A stretch of DNA of 64,000 nt, from contig CM060980.1 in the NCBI GenBank assembly GCA_030765065.1, forward strand, positions 64,154,364 through 64,218,363, given 5' to 3'. Below are positions 24,976-36,228 of the stretch, one piece after another. The notes under the pieces are model-generated. The model saw only the letters and a list, made by a program, of their open reading frames with translations, ran no database searches and had not been told where the DNA came from. The stretch is from Deroplatys truncata. Taxonomy: Eukaryota > Arthropoda > Insecta > Mantodea > Mantidae. A program made the position numbers and the translations under genes. Numbering within the stretch: position 1 is the stretch's first letter; every line of letters begins with the position of its first letter.

Positions 24976-25159
24976 GTAATATAGAGAGTAATTCGATTAT
25001 AAAACTTTTATCATCCAGCGTTACAACACTTTTATATACTTTTTTCTAAACCTTACAAACTTTTTATATGTTAAAGAGTAGTGTGCGAGACGGAGAAGGA
25101 CAAACTGTATATCGTTTCACAGTGAAGTATACGTCCTAACCTATTACCACCACCTTGTT

Positions 25160-25302
25160 TGCTCTGGATCTTCTCATTGTCTATTCATTCCTATCATCAT
25201 CTAACGTAACCACGTAACAAGACGTAACACAACGTAACATAACAGCATGACAAGACGTTACACTACGTAACATAAGCACGTAACCACGTGTCAAGACGTA
25301 AC
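25160..25302. repeat. ACGTAAC-rich stretch, left arm
   Basis: Short degenerate repeats of ACGTAAC(A/C) and CACGTAAC. Mirror of 40705-40847. It lies between the subterminal zone and the 21-bp array. Confidence 0.65.
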
Positions 25303-25575
25303 ACCACGTAACAAACTCATCACGCTATGTAACACAGGAATCACGCTATGTAACAAAGGGATCGCGCTATGTAACAAACTGTTCGCGCTATGTAACAAAG
25401 GAATCACTCTATGTAACAAACTGATCACGCTATGTAACAAAGGAATCACGCTATGTAACAAACTGATCAGGCTATGTAACAAAGGAATCACGCTATGTAA
25501 CAAAGGAATCACGCTATGTAACAAAGGGATCACGCTATGTAACAAACTGTTCGCGCTATGTAACAAAGGAATCAT
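25303..25575 (-). repeat. 21-bp tandem array, 13 units, left arm
   Basis: Unit GTGATTCCTTTGTTACATAGC on the minus strand, with variants that exchange ATTCC for ATCAG, ATCCC or GAACAG. 273 bp equals 13 units. Because 21 is a multiple of three, one frame stays open and spells HSVIPLL repeats; no sign that it is expressed. Confidence 0.9.
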
Positions 25576-25691
25576 GCTTAACCCGACCAATCCTAAACGT
25601 TCCTCTCATCATCTATTCTACTCGGTCATCGACTAACCTAATCTGGCTAACCAAAGATAACCTCAACTTTCTTTTAGTGAAATTGCAATGT

Positions 25692-25753
25692 TTTATTCAG
25701 GTTTTATTATTCGAGAGTTTTAATTGAGAAGTTTACGTCAACATACCTTTATT
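25692..25753 (-). terminator. polyadenylation signals downstream of left polB
   Basis: Three AATAAA hexamers on the minus strand (25692-25697, 25703-25708, 25748-25753), about 210-270 bp past the stop codon. Mirror of those at 40212-40273. Confidence 0.55.
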
Positions 25754-25960
25754 TTAGGTTGTTATAGGCGTCTCTCCCCTTTTTATCTAGGCTTGAGACT
25801 AGCACTAGGATTGCTCCTAATGGCAGGGTTACCACCTTCCCTTCCATCTTCTTCTTTCTTCATCGGTCGTCAGCTAGCTGCATATACAGCACACGGATAA
25901 CCTTCATTTTTTTAAGATTGTAGACCCACGAGAAAATCTTCATATTCGACTTACATTCTC

Positions 25961-28900
25961 TTATGCACTACTTGTAATGCTGTAATGTCCATAGGCGTAT
26001 GTCGTTATACCGTCCTCAGCAATAATTCTTTTATCGTCGTATGGTGTCAATGTAATTTTATTCACTTGTACTGTGGCAAGAGCATGCTGTCGCGACAGGA
26101 TCAGATTCATGGGCGTTCTGATAATTTCTCTGGTTTTAAGGCAGTCAGTATAGCTCTCGAACGTGACGTACTGCTTAATAGCACTACGTTTTATGTCTTT
26201 AATCTTTTTTATCATTGAACCGTCGATATCTAGGGCATACATTTTAGGTCGTAGCCCTACAAAGCGTTGAATGATTTTACCATTAGCCTCATCTTTAAAT
26301 TTCCCAAGTACCTTTTTGTTTAGAGGTGAATAGCATATATGGCTTGTAGGATAATCAGCAGTATCTAGGTGCTCAAGAAAACGTAGCTTATCCTGGTACA
26401 CATCTTCGGTTGTAACACGATGAATGAACGAATCAGTGTCCATATACATAAGCTTCAGGTTTTCAGCTCCATAATACGGTAGCAACACATCATAGTGATA
26501 CAGGTACATTAATGTCTTGGAGATATCCAACACACTCATACCGATGTATATAGGCTTGTTGAACACGATCTGTCGGGAGGCCATATGTACAGCAGCTAGA
26601 TTAGAAGCATATATAGTCCTGTCGATAAACGTTGGCTTTGCAATTAACTTTTCCAGAGTCTTCTCATTTGTCACCAGCCGTATATCCATACGATTACGCA
26701 GGTTCTCCATAGTTTTTCCGAACATAGCATTGTTGAACAATTTGTAGAGATCCTTCTCAAAATCATTTGCAGCTTGTTGTCGTAGTCTGTTGTTAAATTC
26801 CACATACGGTTTTAACCATCGAGACTGTTGGAATTGTAGCACACGATGGATTTTTGTTAACCGTAGTCCATGATCAAGAGCTTGCTTCAAAGCCATGTAA
26901 TGCACTACATACTTATTTCGAGATCCTAGATGAGGTATCAGTTTCTTTGTAGGAGAGTCCTTAGGCGTCATACACTCAGGCAGGAAAGGTAGATCGTTGT
27001 GTAGATCGTGAAGTTCTGCAGGATACTCGACGTCGACTTCTAATATGTAACCGTAAGGATCATCTTCTTGTAGTCTTTCTAAGTCAATTTTTTCAGGCGA
27101 TACCCACTCAAATCCACCATAAGGGAGAGCGTGACTCATTGCCCACCCATATTGGTTGTTGGCGTCCTCATAGGTAATAAATTGGGTTGGTCTCGACGGA
27201 TCATACTTCTCCATGTAGGTGTTATTAGCCTCTGCATAGCGGTGGGAAACTTGGCATAAACCTCCTCTTATACCTGATTCCACCATGAGTAGTTGATCAT
27301 AATCTTGTAACAGTTCCAGCTTAATTCCAGTATACAGTAACATGGCGTCCCATGTAAGACCTGGAGAGGTAAAATAATGGGCAGGATCAACTTTGTGTGT
27401 TTTAAGGGTTTGCTCTCGGAACGTCTCAAAGACATCAGCTAGGAGAAGTACATCCGAAGTTAAGTAGAGATCGCTGTACTCTCCCAGGTTTCTCACATTA
27501 AACAGCTCCCATACATTTCTAGCATGAACCAAGTCAGTATCAGTAATTTCTTCTTCATTTAATCTATTGTAGAAGTAGTCCTTAGGAGGTAAGCAGGTTT
27601 CGTTCAAGACGTCCCATGACGTAACAAAATCATAGGGAAATACACCCTTACGAGTCATCAACTTCAACTTGTCTTCTCCGAAGTACTTCAATGTTTCAGG
27701 ATACGAGGTTAGATTTTTTACCAACTTATCCAAGCTTGTACTCAGGAACCGAAAACTATCCACAAACCGGAGCTTTATATCTCCAACATACTTGGAGAAT
27801 GATATATAGCTTTCTTCAGAGCTAGGAATTACTTCCACACGTTCACTTGTACAACCCAGCTCCTTAACAATGAAATGAGAGTCATATCCACTGAGGTTGT
27901 GCATGAAGACAGGGATATATTTAGGTGTTTTGCAGGCTAAATTACATTCATTATGCAGACTCCCCCGATATTCACCGCTGATGTGATCATGGTCGCGTAC
28001 TTTATAGTTCTCTTCAGTAAAGGTTTTTCCACACAAGTAGCATACTGTAGAGGCGTTAAAATCCATCTGCTGTTGATCTGTAAGTTTCAGAGGCTTAGCA
28101 GATTTGTATATGTCATCAATGATTTTTGCAAGAGATGTCAGGTACAGCATAAACTTCTGAGCAGCATCAACACCACGATATACATAGGGATGCTTAGGAA
28201 GACCAGTTTCGAGATGTTCAACACTGGATGTAGGCTTTACGTAAACACAGAAGCTCATTGGTGTGTGCTCTTGATAAGGGGTTGTATAGGAAGTTTCAGG
28301 ATTGGGTATACACGTATGGCATGGAGTGAGAATACTCTCAAAATCTGCATAGATAACATAAGGTACTTTCAGCATCCTCTCAACATTTTTAAACTGAACA
28401 ATTGATTTCTCCTTGCTAGGGATAACTACCCTCGCAACAACATGTTGGTTACAGATTGATGTATGTTCTTGCAGTTTTTCCAGTCCACTTCGCCCGCTCT
28501 GATCATCAAAATGTGTAAAGCATCGCTTACAGGTATAAACACGCCCATTACGTTTAGTTTTCTGGCGTCGAACGAGCTTCTCAAAATTCTTTATATACAC
28601 GTAGTGATGTTTTCCACTACTGTCACTCAATAGCAGGAGGTCACAGTGCTCAGCTAGTTCAATGTCAACAACCTTTATCGGATACACTTCATGCTTCTCA
28701 TCCAGCCCGAAAACGTTAATAGACATCTTGTTAAGCTTCTCAAATTTAGGTATTTGAGAAAGTGGAGTAGGGTAAGAAACACAGCTGAAGTCGTACTTAT
28801 CTTGAAGTTTCTTATATTTGCTCACCCGTTGTGCATCCTTCTCAACGAATTTGGCCAATACAGAGTACATGAAACATAGCTCATCAGTTAAATTCTGGAT

Positions 28901-29614
28901 GTTAATGCAGGCTTTTCTTGCTTCAACAGAGGGAGGTAGGGGTATGTAGCTACTTCCTCGCAACGGGTTGTACTTGTTAATACGAAGGCGTACCCCTTCC
29001 ACAGCAAGCAGGGCCCAATTGCTTCCCTTAAGCTGAGACTCATCCATTTCAGTAACCAATTTCTTCATTTTGGTTTCCAGCATAGAGTCCAGATCCGTTT
29101 CTAGGAAAACAGCTTGATTTCTGGTTTTAAATGTCTTGTCACAGGTTTCTCCGATACTGTTAACAAATCTACACTCAGCTAACAGATTAATTTTCAAACT
29201 CTTGTGAATACCAAGCTCTCTATGCACAGCCTGGATTATCCGCTGTTTTGCTTCATGCAGGTATATATTCAGGTCCTTAGTCGATTCACATCGTATAAAA
29301 TACGATTTCAAACGCCCATGGAATGAAGTTTCATATTCTTTCATGTCACACTCCTCCATCGTAGATAACAACTCATGCTTTGTCGGCTCTAATCTACGTT
29401 TCTTCTCAGGTCTGTTTATTTCACACGCATCTTCGTGTCGACGACCCTTATAACTGTCTTTGAAGGCTACGTTACAATATTTACACTTGAAGAGTTTTTT
29501 ACAACGTAGCTCATGTCGTCTTTTATCATATCCACGGAGGAACTTCTTACAGCATTTACCACAAGAATATCCTGAGACACTAGGAATGATATCCTTATAC
29601 GAGGACTTATTCAT
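25961..29614 (-). CDS. polB: type B DNA polymerase with zinc fingers and Endo VII-like module (left copy)
   Basis: The protein appears identical to the right-arm copy (36351-40004): 1217 residues from the ATG complementary to 29612-29614. Polymerases of this kind replicate DNA from a protein primer in Polintons, adintoviruses and linear plasmids. In order: C2HC zinc fingers at about 18-38 and 44-64, a third at about 362-388, Exo I (YADFES, D424/E426), CYLCGK...DHDH...NECN at 525-558, Exo II (NLSGYD), Exo III (YLTSD), GIRGG at 781, motif A (DANNQY, D817), motif B (K958...NAMFGK), motif C (YMDTDS, D1059/D1061) and KMY at 1124. All catalytic residues are present. An upstream in-frame TTG (29749) extends the open frame by 45 codons, but it precedes the predicted transcription start, so the ATG is preferred. 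No introns are needed. Confidence 0.93.
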   Translation of the reverse strand: MNKSSYKDIIPSVSGYSCGKCCKKFLRGYDKRRHELRCKKLFKCKYCNVAFKDSYKGRRHEDACEINRPEKKRRLEPTKHELLSTMEECDMKEYETSFHGRLKSYFIRCESTKDLNIYLHEAKQRIIQAVHRELGIHKSLKINLLAECRFVNSIGETCDKTFKTRNQAVFLETDLDSMLETKMKKLVTEMDESQLKGSNWALLAVEGVRLRINKYNPLRGSSYIPLPPSVEARKACINIQNLTDELCFMYSVLAKFVEKDAQRVSKYKKLQDKYDFSCVSYPTPLSQIPKFEKLNKMSINVFGLDEKHEVYPIKVVDIELAEHCDLLLLSDSSGKHHYVYIKNFEKLVRRQKTKRNGRVYTCKRCFTHFDDQSGRSGLEKLQEHTSICNQHVVARVVIPSKEKSIVQFKNVERMLKVPYVIYADFESILTPCHTCIPNPETSYTTPYQEHTPMSFCVYVKPTSSVEHLETGLPKHPYVYRGVDAAQKFMLYLTSLAKIIDDIYKSAKPLKLTDQQQMDFNASTVCYLCGKTFTEENYKVRDHDHISGEYRGSLHNECNLACKTPKYIPVFMHNLSGYDSHFIVKELGCTSERVEVIPSSEESYISFSKYVGDIKLRFVDSFRFLSTSLDKLVKNLTSYPETLKYFGEDKLKLMTRKGVFPYDFVTSWDVLNETCLPPKDYFYNRLNEEEITDTDLVHARNVWELFNVRNLGEYSDLYLTSDVLLLADVFETFREQTLKTHKVDPAHYFTSPGLTWDAMLLYTGIKLELLQDYDQLLMVESGIRGGLCQVSHRYAEANNTYMEKYDPSRPTQFITYEDANNQYGWAMSHALPYGGFEWVSPEKIDLERLQEDDPYGYILEVDVEYPAELHDLHNDLPFLPECMTPKDSPTKKLIPHLGSRNKYVVHYMALKQALDHGLRLTKIHRVLQFQQSRWLKPYVEFNNRLRQQAANDFEKDLYKLFNNAMFGKTMENLRNRMDIRLVTNEKTLEKLIAKPTFIDRTIYASNLAAVHMASRQIVFNKPIYIGMSVLDISKTLMYLYHYDVLLPYYGAENLKLMYMDTDSFIHRVTTEDVYQDKLRFLEHLDTADYPTSHICYSPLNKKVLGKFKDEANGKIIQRFVGLRPKMYALDIDGSMIKKIKDIKRSAIKQYVTFESYTDCLKTREIIRTPMNLILSRQHALATVQVNKITLTPYDDKRIIAEDGITTYAYGHYSITSSA

Positions 29615-29737
29615 TTTTCTTCTTGATATAATAAGGTATTTACCTTTCTTCAAGGAAATGTACGCCTTGATATCACTTAGAAAGCTGATTATTTTCTGAG
29701 AGAACAGCGATGTTAACACCTCAGAGATGATCAACAG

Positions 29738-29772
29738 AATGAATTTCAATGCTAGAGGATGCTCTATTTATA
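29738..29772 (-). promoter_or_regulatory. proximal TATA/initiator promoter of left polB
   Basis: TATAAATA on the minus strand (29765-29772) and an initiator-like TCATTC whose A lies 32 bp downstream. Mirror of 36193-36228. The predicted start is about 126 bp before the polB ATG. Confidence 0.7.
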
Positions 29773-29912
29773 GAGGAAGCACGAACCTTTATGCATCAAT
29801 TATATATCGTATTAACCCTTCTTCAAGGAAATGTACTCTTCTTCACATTGATAACACTTTAGATTATTTTCTGAGAGAACAGCGATGTTAACACCTCAGA
29901 GATGATCAACAG

Positions 29913-29947
29913 AATGAATTTCAATACTCAAGTTCGCTCTATTTATA
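29913..29947 (-). promoter_or_regulatory. distal duplicate TATA/initiator promoter of left polB
   Basis: A second TATAAATA (29940-29947) plus TCATTC at the same 32-bp spacing, 175 bp upstream of the first. The surrounding ~145 bp are a tandem duplicate of the proximal promoter and leader. Confidence 0.65.
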
Positions 29948-30224
29948 GAGGAAGCACGAACCTTTTTAATCAATTATATCCTGATTATTAATACTAAAAA
30001 CGGTGATGAAGCGTGTAAGCTCTTATATATTTCAATTCGTGTTACACTGATGTTCGAGCGTCTCCGTATAGCTTCGTATGTTTAGAGAGAAAGTGTAAAG
30101 TATTGTGAAGATGTTATGTATTGTTCGGCTATAATCGTACAGATTCGGAGAGCTTGACTGGTGAAGGTGATGAACGATCCCTCGATCGAGCAGGAGGCAA
30201 GCAGTCCCTTCGCGCAACGAAACC

Positions 30225-30925
30225 TAGATGCAAAAGAAAGAAAATCGTGTTAGATGAGAAACCACCCAGACATTCGCCTGCAGACCATGGAAAACCATGA
30301 AAAAATATGTCAGAGTGAGCGTCCAACGGAACTCGAACCAGGGACTCTAAAAGCACACGTGAAAGATACAGATTATATAGAATGAAAGGAAATCGGTGAC
30401 GATGAGAAACCACTTCAGCATTCGCCTGGAGACCAGGGAAAACCCTAAAAATATGATGTCAGAGTGATCGACGAACAGGGAAATCAAACAAAAGACCTTA
30501 GAAACATATAGGTTAAGATGTAAATCAAATAAAAATGCAATAAAATCGTGCTAGATGAGAAACCACCCAGACATTCGCCTACAGACCAGGCAAAACCATG
30601 AAAAATATGTCAGAGTAAACAACCAACGACGAACGAACGAGGGAAACCATCAGATTACTCTAGAAGCATAAAGTTACAAATGAAAGAAAATCGTGATAGA
30701 TGAGAACCCACTCAGGCATTCGCCTGCAGGCCAGGGGAAACCATGAAAAAAATCAAAGGGCTGAGCGACTGACGGATAGAGTGTGCGACCAACAGGAAAT
30801 CAAGCAAAAGGTCTCTAGAGACAAAAAGGATGCAATTGAAATGGAATCATGATAGCAAATGCCACTACAGCATTAGGCGGCAGACCGGCGAAAATCATGA
30901 GAAACGTAAGGTCAGAGTAAACAAT
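30225..30925 (-). repeat. five-unit SINE-core-derived array upstream of left polB
   Basis: Mirror of 35040-35740. On the minus strand each unit has CTCTGACAT, ATGGTTTTCCCTGGTCT-like, AGGCGAATG and GTGGTTTCTCATC, the core seen in the SINE at 8577-9040. Confidence 0.75.
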
Positions 30926-31568
30926 CGATGGAAATCTAACCCCTGAACCCTAGAAATTCACGACAACTGAAAACGAAACCCAGATGTAAAGGAAATTTTG
31001 TACACCCTTGACGAAAAAACCCCGTCCGCTGGGGAAGTAACCTTTAAGTATACAATTGACGTCTATCATACCGATAAGGGACGGTTTGAAAGGCTTCCTA
31101 ATTGCTCTACGCAAGTCACCCGAGCAAACACAGGAAATTCCTAAACCAGACAATTACAAGCCTGCTAAAACATTTTTTCCTACAATAAGTAATTTAAATT
31201 CTACATGAAGATTATTCCAAAAGTTTCATATCTCTTATTTCTTTCAATAAAATATCGAATATGACTCTGGCGTCAGGAAAAAAAATTAAACGGAGGGAAG
31301 CGATATTTTCTTTTTACGCTGAAATTATAATTAAACGTATAGCGTTCTTGCAGGAAAACACTGCCCATATAGATTATAGTAATGGACTCTGTTTAAAACA
31401 TGTATTTTTCACGCGTGGTGTATAGATTGTCTCAGTAAGCATTCGTGACTATTACAATTATCGCCAAGTATTATTTTACAAAAAGATTGGCTTATTCTCT
31501 TAGTAAACATAGGACGAAATTGTTTTTAAACAACTCTCCACTCGTGAGATATTTTTTGATTATTCCAG

Positions 31569-31600
<32 letters not shown>

Positions 31601-32510
31601 GATCGAGCCATATTTGTTTAAAAAAGCTTTCTTTTTCATTCACAGGAAATCTTCCAGAAAATTCGAGGAATTATTCAGTTGCACACCCTTGCTAAAATAG
31701 TTTGTATACCCTTTGAAGAATGTATACCTGGCTGGAGGAGTCTTGGAAATACCTCTGACGACAGGCTGTCGCCTGCACTGCATCTTGGGCATTTATACAT
31801 TAGGGAGGCTATTGTGCTTTAAAATGGGATAGCTATGTTTTAAGCTTTCCACAACAAATTTTTTCCCGATAATTAATATAAATTCTACATGAAAATTATT
31901 AATGATTAAGTTTTCAATTAAACGTATACTGTATAGATTCTGTACTTAAGCATTCGATTGTATCTTTGTCATTATTTAAATACTCACATACAAGAATTGC
32001 ATGCATGATATCAAAAATTGTAGAAGTTTTTCCACCCTTATTTAATTAAATTCATGTATATACCCTATTATTTAGTGATTTTTTCAATAATTTCTCCCTC
32101 TCATGTCCATCATTCGTCAAAAAATCAGTGTACAATACGCATTTTTATACGTTTTAATGTTCGTTTATTTTTAAAACCGCTGCATTTGCCCGTAATTACG
32201 AGCAATAATTTTTTTCAGATTTACTCCGATTTTAGCTTATAGAATCGAATTAGGAAATGTTTTAATAAATGTATTGTATTTTTAGGCGAAAAACAACGAT
32301 CTTCTTCTGACTGTGTATAATTATAATCAAGACCGATTTGTATTTAGTATAAAGATTGTTATATTTTCATTTTTTAAGACTTCCTTTGTTAAAGATGTCT
32401 TGCAATCTATTTTTAAATTTCTTTTAAAACCAAAGCGAACGTTAACATCTATAATGACTGTCTTCACGTGTCGGGAAGCTAACATGGCCGCTTCAACTGT
32501 CTTTTTTCCA
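30926..32510. other. inner left arm, no gene recognised
   Basis: About 1.6 kb of AT-rich DNA. A (GA)n run sits at about 31569-31602. Short frames are mirrored in the other arm and resemble nothing known. Mirror of 33461-35039. Confidence 0.5.
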
Positions 32511-32810
32511 TAAACGGAAGCGTGCGGTGGAGAAGCCTCCCTTTCAGGTCGATAAAGTAGCGAGCGACCGACAGTGCGAGGTACAGAGGTGACCTTCTTT
32601 CAGCGTCCAATAGATAGCGGTAAAGTAAGCCGTGCCATGTGGAACCAAACACTGAGAAAGAGACAGAGGGTGGGGGGTAGACGGAAGAGACGCACTGGGA
32701 GAGAGAGGTGAGACCCTTCAGTTAGGCACGGAGCGCCGTAAGGTTCGGATCTATACGTAGTGGCATGCATATACCATCGCAGCGCTCGTCAGTGTCTTAC
32801 GTAATCTAGT
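32511..32810. other. GC-richer innermost segment of the left arm
   Basis: Noticeably less AT-rich than the rest of the arm, with GAGAAAGAGACAGAGGGTGG and similar purine tracts. Mirror of 33161-33460. On the minus strand a TAA interrupts the frame that is open in the right arm. Confidence 0.5.
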
Positions 32811-33160
32811 GGGGGAAGAGGGGAAGTGAGGGGAAATACATACGTTTACAGGCCTTTTTATTTGACGGTCTTTATCAAAAAAAAAATATTTGTATTATTA
32901 CCGATTATATCCTTGGATTGTAGCTCGTTATTGATTGTTGTTCCAAGTCGGGTTGGAGGACTAGGATTGAATCCCGTGACATGAATACAAAGTTATCCCC
33001 GAATAAAATAAAAAAAGTAATTAAAAAAATGGTGATCGTACGATATTACATTTATATCAGTAACTAATTTCTTTGTTATGTATATTTGGACATCTGTCAT
33101 CCTGACGAATATTATATCTCTTAGAGGAATGTATATTTAAATGGTATAGTGAGCGTAAAA
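32811..33160. other. 350-bp unique centre of the palindrome
   Basis: Non-repeated spacer between the arms. It begins with a purine-rich GGGGGAAGAGGGGAAGTGAG and then becomes AT-rich. It has no open frame of note. GGATTGAATCCC at about 32968-32979 resembles a tRNA T-arm/B box but no A box or tRNA body accompanies it. It would form the loop if the arms paired. Confidence 0.7.
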
Positions 33161-33460
33161 ACTAGATTACGTAAGACACTGACGAGCGCTGCGATGGTAT
33201 ATGCATGCCACTACGTATAGATCCGAACCTTACGGCGCTCCGTGCCTACCTGAAGGGTCTCACCTCTCTCTCCCAGTGCGTCTCTTCCGTCTACCCCCCA
33301 CCCTCTGTCTCTTTCTCAGTGTTTGGTTCCACATGGCACGGCTTACTTTACCGCTATCTGTTGGACGCTGAAAGAAGGTCACCTCTGTACCTCGCACTGT
33401 CGGTCGCTCGCTACTTTATCGACCTGAAAGGGAGGCTTCTCCACCGCACGCTTCCGTTTA
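33161..33460. other. GC-richer innermost segment of the right arm
   Basis: Mirror of 32511-32810. Contains the start of a 95-codon frame (33205-33492) that is closed in the left arm by a single base difference. No family resemblance; not called as a gene. Confidence 0.5.
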
Positions 33461-35039
33461 TGGAAAAAAGACAGTTGAAGCGGCCATGTTAGCTTCCCGA
33501 CACGTGAAGACAGTCATTATAGATGTTAACGTTCGCTTTGGTTTTAAAAGAAATTTAAAAATAGATTGCAAGACATCTTTAACAAAGGAAGTCTTAAAAA
33601 ATGAAAATATAACAATCTTTATACTAAATACAAATCGGTCTTGATTATAATTATACACAGTCAGAAGAAGATCGTTGTTTTTCGCCTAAAAATACAATAC
33701 ATTTATTAAAACATTTCCTAATTCGATTCTATAAGCTAAAATCGGAGTAAATCTGAAAAAAATTATTGCTCGTAATTACGGGCAAATGCAGCGGTTTTAA
33801 AAATAAACGAACATTAAAACGTATAAAAATGCGTATTGTACACTGATTTTTTGACGAATGATGGACATGAGAGGGAGAAATTATTGAAAAAATCACTAAA
33901 TAATAGGGTATATACATGAATTTAATTAAATAAGGGTGGAAAAACTTCTACAATTTTTGATATCATGCATGCAATTCTTGTATGTGAGTATTTAAATAAT
34001 GACAAAGATACAATCGAATGCTTAAGTACAGAATCTATACAGTATACGTTTAATTGAAAACTTAATCATTAATAATTTTCATGTAGAATTTATATTAATT
34101 ATCGGGAAAAAATTTGTTGTGGAAAGCTTAAAACATAGCTATCCCATTTTAAAGCACAATAGCCTCCCTAATGTATAAATGCCCAAGATGCAGTGCAGGC
34201 GACAGCCTGTCGTCAGAGGTATTTCCAAGACTCCTCCAGCCAGGTATACATTCTTCAAAGGGTATACAAACTATTTTAGCAAGGGTGTGCAACTGAATAA
34301 TTCCTCGAATTTTCTGGAAGATTTCCTGTGAATGAAAAAGAAAGCTTTTTTAAACAAATATGGCTCGATCTCTCTCTCCCTCTCTCTCTCTCTCTGCTGG
34401 AATAATCAAAAAATATCTCACGAGTGGAGAGTTGTTTAAAAACAATTTCGTCCTATGTTTACTAAGAGAATAAGCCAATCTTTTTGTAAAATAATACTTG
34501 GCGATAATTGTAATAGTCACGAATGCTTACTGAGACAATCTATACACCACGCGTGAAAAATACATGTTTTAAACAGAGTCCATTACTATAATCTATATGG
34601 GCAGTGTTTTCCTGCAAGAACGCTATACGTTTAATTATAATTTCAGCGTAAAAAGAAAATATCGCTTCCCTCCGTTTAATTTTTTTTCCTGACGCCAGAG
34701 TCATATTCGATATTTTATTGAAAGAAATAAGAGATATGAAACTTTTGGAATAATCTTCATGTAGAATTTAAATTACTTATTGTAGGAAAAAATGTTTTAG
34801 CAGGCTTGTAATTGTCTGGTTTAGGAATTTCCTGTGTTTGCTCGGGTGACTTGCGTAGAGCAATTAGGAAGCCTTTCAAACCGTCCCTTATCGGTATGAT
34901 AGACGTCAATTGTATACTTAAAGGTTACTTCCCCAGCGGACGGGGTTTTTTCGTCAAGGGTGTACAAAATTTCCTTTACATCTGGGTTTCGTTTTCAGTT
35001 GTCGTGAATTTCTAGGGTTCAGGGGTTAGATTTCCATCG
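33461..35039. other. inner right arm, no gene recognised
   Basis: Mirror of 30926-32510, AT-rich, with a (CT)n run at about 34369-34396 that is 6 bp shorter than its left counterpart. Confidence 0.5.
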
Positions 35040-35740
35040 ATTGTTTACTCTGACCTTACGTTTCTCATGATTTTCGCCGGTCTGCCGCCTAATGCTGTAG
35101 TGGCATTTGCTATCATGATTCCATTTCAATTGCATCCTTTTTGTCTCTAGAGACCTTTTGCTTGATTTCCTGTTGGTCGCACACTCTATCCGTCAGTCGC
35201 TCAGCCCTTTGATTTTTTTCATGGTTTCCCCTGGCCTGCAGGCGAATGCCTGAGTGGGTTCTCATCTATCACGATTTTCTTTCATTTGTAACTTTATGCT
35301 TCTAGAGTAATCTGATGGTTTCCCTCGTTCGTTCGTCGTTGGTTGTTTACTCTGACATATTTTTCATGGTTTTGCCTGGTCTGTAGGCGAATGTCTGGGT
35401 GGTTTCTCATCTAGCACGATTTTATTGCATTTTTATTTGATTTACATCTTAACCTATATGTTTCTAAGGTCTTTTGTTTGATTTCCCTGTTCGTCGATCA
35501 CTCTGACATCATATTTTTAGGGTTTTCCCTGGTCTCCAGGCGAATGCTGAAGTGGTTTCTCATCGTCACCGATTTCCTTTCATTCTATATAATCTGTATC
35601 TTTCACGTGTGCTTTTAGAGTCCCTGGTTCGAGTTCCGTTGGACGCTCACTCTGACATATTTTTTCATGGTTTTCCATGGTCTGCAGGCGAATGTCTGGG
35701 TGGTTTCTCATCTAACACGATTTTCTTTCTTTTGCATCTA
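35040..35740 (+). repeat. five-unit SINE-core-derived array upstream of right polB
   Basis: Five units spaced about 130-170 bp. Each contains CTCTGACATATTTTTCATGG or a variant, GGTTTTCCCTGGTCT, AGGCGAATG(C/T)CTG and GTGGTTTCTCATC...ACGATTT. The last unit is preceded by CTGGTTCGAGTTCCG, which has a pol III B-box sequence. The array looks like a captured SINE tail amplified in tandem. Confidence 0.75.
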
Positions 35741-36017
35741 GGTTTCGTTGCGCGAAGGGACTGCTTGCCTCCTGCTCGATCGAGGGATCGTTCATCACCT
35801 TCACCAGTCAAGCTCTCCGAATCTGTACGATTATAGCCGAACAATACATAACATCTTCACAATACTTTACACTTTCTCTCTAAACATACGAAGCTATACG
35901 GAGACGCTCGAACATCAGTGTAACACGAATTGAAATATATAAGAGCTTACACGCTTCATCACCGTTTTTAGTATTAATAATCAGGATATAATTGATTAAA
36001 AAGGTTCGTGCTTCCTC

Positions 36018-36053
36018 TATAAATAGAGCGAACTTGAGTATTGAAATTCATTC
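36018..36053 (+). promoter_or_regulatory. distal duplicate TATA/initiator promoter of right polB
   Basis: TATAAATA at 36018-36025 and TCATTC at 36048-36053 with 32-bp spacing. It lies in the first of two tandem units (shift 175 bp). Confidence 0.65.
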
Positions 36054-36192
36054 TGTTGATCATCTCTGAGGTGTTAACATCGCTGTTCTCTCAGAAAATA
36101 ATCTAAAGTGTTATCAATGTGAAGAAGAGTACATTTCCTTGAAGAAGGGTTAATACGATATATAATTGATGCATAAAGGTTCGTGCTTCCTC

Positions 36193-36228
36193 TATAAATA
36201 GAGCATCCTCTAGCATTGAAATTCATTC
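36193..36228 (+). promoter_or_regulatory. proximal TATA/initiator promoter of right polB
   Basis: TATAAATA at 36193-36200 and TCATTC at 36223-36228, A at 36225, the usual TATA-to-start spacing for insect RNA polymerase II promoters. The leader to the ATG at 36351 is about 126 nt. Confidence 0.7.

Larger units (their letters stand above)
23757..32810 (-). repeat. left arm of the giant inverted repeat
   Basis: Mirror of 33161-42190. Only small differences were found by eye: single-base changes near 25571, 25929, 32610 and 32722, 6 bp more (GA)n, two fewer 21-bp units and an extra 61-bp tip duplication. The polymerase coding stretch and antisense frames across it appear identical. Confidence 0.9.

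Noticed and set aside
25160-25580. CRISPR-like array
   Set aside because: The repeats are contiguous 21-bp units without spacers, in an animal genome.
25291-25590. Repetitive HSVIPLL protein frame over the 21-bp array (also 40375-40716)
   Set aside because: Follows from a 21-bp period in one frame; length differs between arms and there is no start context, domain or other coding sign.
32960-32990. Possible tRNA gene in the palindrome centre
   Set aside because: Only a T-arm-like GGATTGAATCCC is present; no acceptor, D or anticodon arms can be drawn.
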